Source: DASRBN01 sp035294305
Lineage (GTDB): Bacteria; Chloroflexota; Ktedonobacteria; Ktedonobacterales; Ktedonobacteraceae
DNA length: 64,000 bases
Assembly: GCA_035294305.1 (NCBI GenBank)
Contig: DATGLD010000030.1
Coordinates: 62,001 to 126,000 of the forward strand
Direction: 5' to 3'
Positions 62,456 through 64,000 of the stretch are shown here, in pieces (positions within the stretch are counted from its first letter, which is position 1; the number at the start of each line of letters is the position of its first letter). The translations under genes were made by a program, and so were the position numbers. The notes under the pieces were generated by a model. That model was not told where the DNA came from. It did not search any database and was given only the letters and a program-made list of their open reading frames with translations.

Positions 62456-62545
62456 AGCCGGTGAATCGGCGGTACTCACGATCAATCGGGGCCTATCCGG
62501 GCCTATAAGTGAATGCCGTAACGGGCGGATCAATCGGGGCCTATG
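62456..62545. repeat. Intergenic repeat family A, degenerate tandem
   Basis: GCCGGTGAATCGGCGGTACT with GATCAATCGGGGCCTAT, then a second GGATCAATCGGGGCCTAT further on. The unit is diverged and partly duplicated. It fills most of the gap between the thioesterase and glyoxalase genes. Confidence 0.65.
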
Positions 62546-62634
62546 GGAGTCTACAAGGCCTCGGGGGGCCGGTAGATCGGCCATCCGGCAGCCGGATTTA
62601 TTTGTTTAAGTTCCATCTTGCAAGGAGCAACAAA

Positions 62635-63618
62635 ATGGAATTAGGTGGCATCCATCATGTGACGGCGGTGACTGGCAATGCTTCCCGCAACGTCGCGTTC
62701 TATACCCAGGTGCTTGGCATGCGCCTGACTAAGAAAACCGTCAACCAGGACGATGTCTCGGCCTATCACCTCTTCTATGGGGATGAACTTGGCCGTCCGG
62801 GTACTGACCTTACTTTCTTTGAATGGCCTGATATTGGCTTTCAACGCCCCGGCGCGGGCATGATCTCAACCATAGCTTTGGGCGTAACGAGTCGCGACGC
62901 GCTCGAATGGTGGGTCAGGCGTTTTGATGATTTCCATGTTTCCCATGATGGTATTCAGACTCGTGGAGATCGGAACCTCCTGGTTCTGCCGTTTCGCGAC
63001 CCTGAAGGGCAGCGTCTCGAACTAGTCGACGATACCGGCAAGCTGGTAAGCACGCCCTGGCACAAGAGCTCTGTTCCCGCCGAAATGTCCATCCGCGGCT
63101 TCTATGCCGTCAGGCTCACGCTGCGCTCGCTTGAGTCTTCGGAACGCTTTCTGACCGGGGTGCTGGGTTTCCGGCGTACGGGTACGTATTCTAGCCCCCA
63201 GCAGACTCCCGTCACCATCTTCGAGGTTGGTCCTGGAGGAGCGGGTACTGAGGTGCATGTGGAGGTCGATCCCAAAGCGCCTTTCCACCGCTTCGTTGGC
63301 ATAGGAGGCGTTCATCATGTCGCATTCCGCACGCCGACTTATGAGGAGCATAGCCAGTGGAGGGAACGCGTCGCCAGGGTTAATCCGTCCGTGACTCCTG
63401 TAATCGATCGCTTCTACTTCCGCTCGATCTACTTCCGCGAGCCGGGGGGCGTACTCTTCGAGATTGCTACAGATGAGCCAGGTTTTACCATTGATGAAGA
63501 TGTTGATACGCTGGGAGAAAGGCTCTCGCTGCCGCCTTTCCTGGAGCAGGAACGCCAGATCATAGAGGCGCATTTGAAGCCGATCGTCCCTGTTGATCTG
63601 ACTCCTCTTGCTCAATAA
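62635..63618 (+). CDS. Ring-cleaving dioxygenase-like protein, VOC/glyoxalase superfamily
   Basis: This protein of about 327 residues has two glyoxalase-type modules. It opens MELGGIHHVTAVTGNASRNV and AFYTQVLGMRLTKKT (first metal His). It then has FRDPEGQRLELVDDTG. In the second module, VGIGGVHHVAFRTPTYEEHS (second His) and FREPGGVLFEIATDEPGF (Glu) supply ligands. This matches MhqO/MhqA-type hydroquinone or catechol dioxygenases that protect from quinones. The ATG at 62635 has AAGGAG upstream. The exact aromatic substrate is unknown. Confidence 0.9.
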   Translation: MELGGIHHVTAVTGNASRNVAFYTQVLGMRLTKKTVNQDDVSAYHLFYGDELGRPGTDLTFFEWPDIGFQRPGAGMISTIALGVTSRDALEWWVRRFDDFHVSHDGIQTRGDRNLLVLPFRDPEGQRLELVDDTGKLVSTPWHKSSVPAEMSIRGFYAVRLTLRSLESSERFLTGVLGFRRTGTYSSPQQTPVTIFEVGPGGAGTEVHVEVDPKAPFHRFVGIGGVHHVAFRTPTYEEHSQWRERVARVNPSVTPVIDRFYFRSIYFREPGGVLFEIATDEPGFTIDEDVDTLGERLSLPPFLEQERQIIEAHLKPIVPVDLTPLAQ

Positions 63619-63630
63619 TTCAAATTGTAA

Positions 63631-63668
63631 GCATGCCTCTCCGCCTGGCGGAGAGGCATGCGATTTTT
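63631..63668 (+). terminator. Terminator after the dioxygenase gene
   Basis: GCATGCCTCTCCGCC pairs perfectly with GGCGGAGAGGCATGC, followed by GATTTTTG. A typical intrinsic terminator with a short loop. Confidence 0.9.
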
Positions 63669-63759
63669 GTCAGGCTCAATTTTACAACTCCAGCAAAAAC
63701 AGACGTGATACCCTCCTGTTTCCTTGAGACAGCATCCCATTCTTAGCGAAAGTTACCCC

Positions 63760-63789
63760 TTGCATTTCACACGTAACACTCTGTATAAT
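63760..63789 (+). promoter_or_regulatory. Putative promoter near the right edge
   Basis: TTGCAT (63760-63765) and TATAAT (63784-63789) are 18 bases apart. The transcript would run off the window. An open frame at 63796-63945 follows but lacks a ribosome site; the rest of 63669-64000 holds nothing else I can support. Confidence 0.5.
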
Positions 63790-64000
63790 CTTTTCATGAT
63801 TAATATAAAGTACTCATCAATTTTTATCGCTAATGACGCAAGTATTTTCTATTATAATAAAGTTTCGACGGCTGAAACCGGATTTCACCTGTTGGCCGTT
63901 GAGCGCGATGAATACTCTTCTTCTTACGTTGTCATTAACAGGTAGAGCTATATACCTGATGCCTGAACAGGTGTAGGATAACGAATACCACCAGGCCAGT

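Noticed and set aside
63796..63945. Short open frame after the right-edge promoter
   Set aside because: No ribosome site and no family similarity; AT-rich sequence makes a chance frame likely.

Overview
The window is bacterial chromosome and reads most like a member of the Chloroflexota, probably of the Ktedonobacteria type. This is an inference from gene content (arginine and synthetase genes under T-box control, ECF sigma factor, many exporters, RecG with a long N-terminal region, a YhaN-like ATPase remnant), moderate GC, and the unusually dense families of short intergenic repeats. No 16S rRNA or other decisive marker is present.

Layout. 1-4.2 kb: a truncated aldo/keto reductase, tRNA-Ala(CGC), a 127-bp palindromic element, and leuS behind a T-box leader that contains a whole tRNA-Ala(GGC) gene. 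4.2-11.4 kb: accessory stretch with two toxin-antitoxin pairs, a kinase remnant, a split transketolase, an ArsA/Get3-type ATPase and a stress protein. 11.5-19.4 kb: housekeeping run recG, coaD, a coiled-coil protein, yceD, rpmF, fabD, an Asp23-like gene, nusB and acpP. 19.5-22 kb: ECF sigma factor, a small membrane or Tat-like protein, tatA and tatC, the last two with matching poly-aspartate tracts. 22-29 kb: MFS transporter, membrane proteins, a secreted protein and two rhomboid proteases. 29.4-33.2 kb: membrane protein and a NarL-type two-component pair. 33.4-38.7 kb: heterodimeric ABC exporter, MarR regulator and a divergent MerR/TipA regulator. 39.1-43.5 kb: a protein disulfide oxidoreductase interrupted by an in-frame UGA exactly at a CxxC cysteine (probable selenoprotein), dipeptide epimerase and an S9 peptidase. 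43.7-48.2 kb: two tandem thrS genes, each with its own T-box. 48.3-51.4 kb: glyoxylate shunt genes aceB and aceA. 51.6-56.5 kb: degenerate YhaN-like ATPase, DHA2 exporter and an acyl-CoA ligase. 56.6-60.9 kb: argH-argG-argF on the minus strand behind an arginine-type T-box. 61-64 kb: small genes, a thioesterase and a glyoxalase-family dioxygenase.

Themes. Four T-box leaders (Leu, Thr, Thr, Arg) control synthetases or amino-acid synthesis. In all four the stretch between the specifier domain and the antiterminator has been invaded, by a tRNA gene in one and by copies of intergenic repeats in the others. At least five families of short repeats (called A-E here) lie between genes and occasionally run into coding ends, as in argG. 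The two most interesting observations are the candidate UxxC selenoprotein with a hairpin just downstream of the UGA, and the tRNA gene nested in the leuS T-box.

All calls come from reading the sequence alone; no database search or folding program was run.
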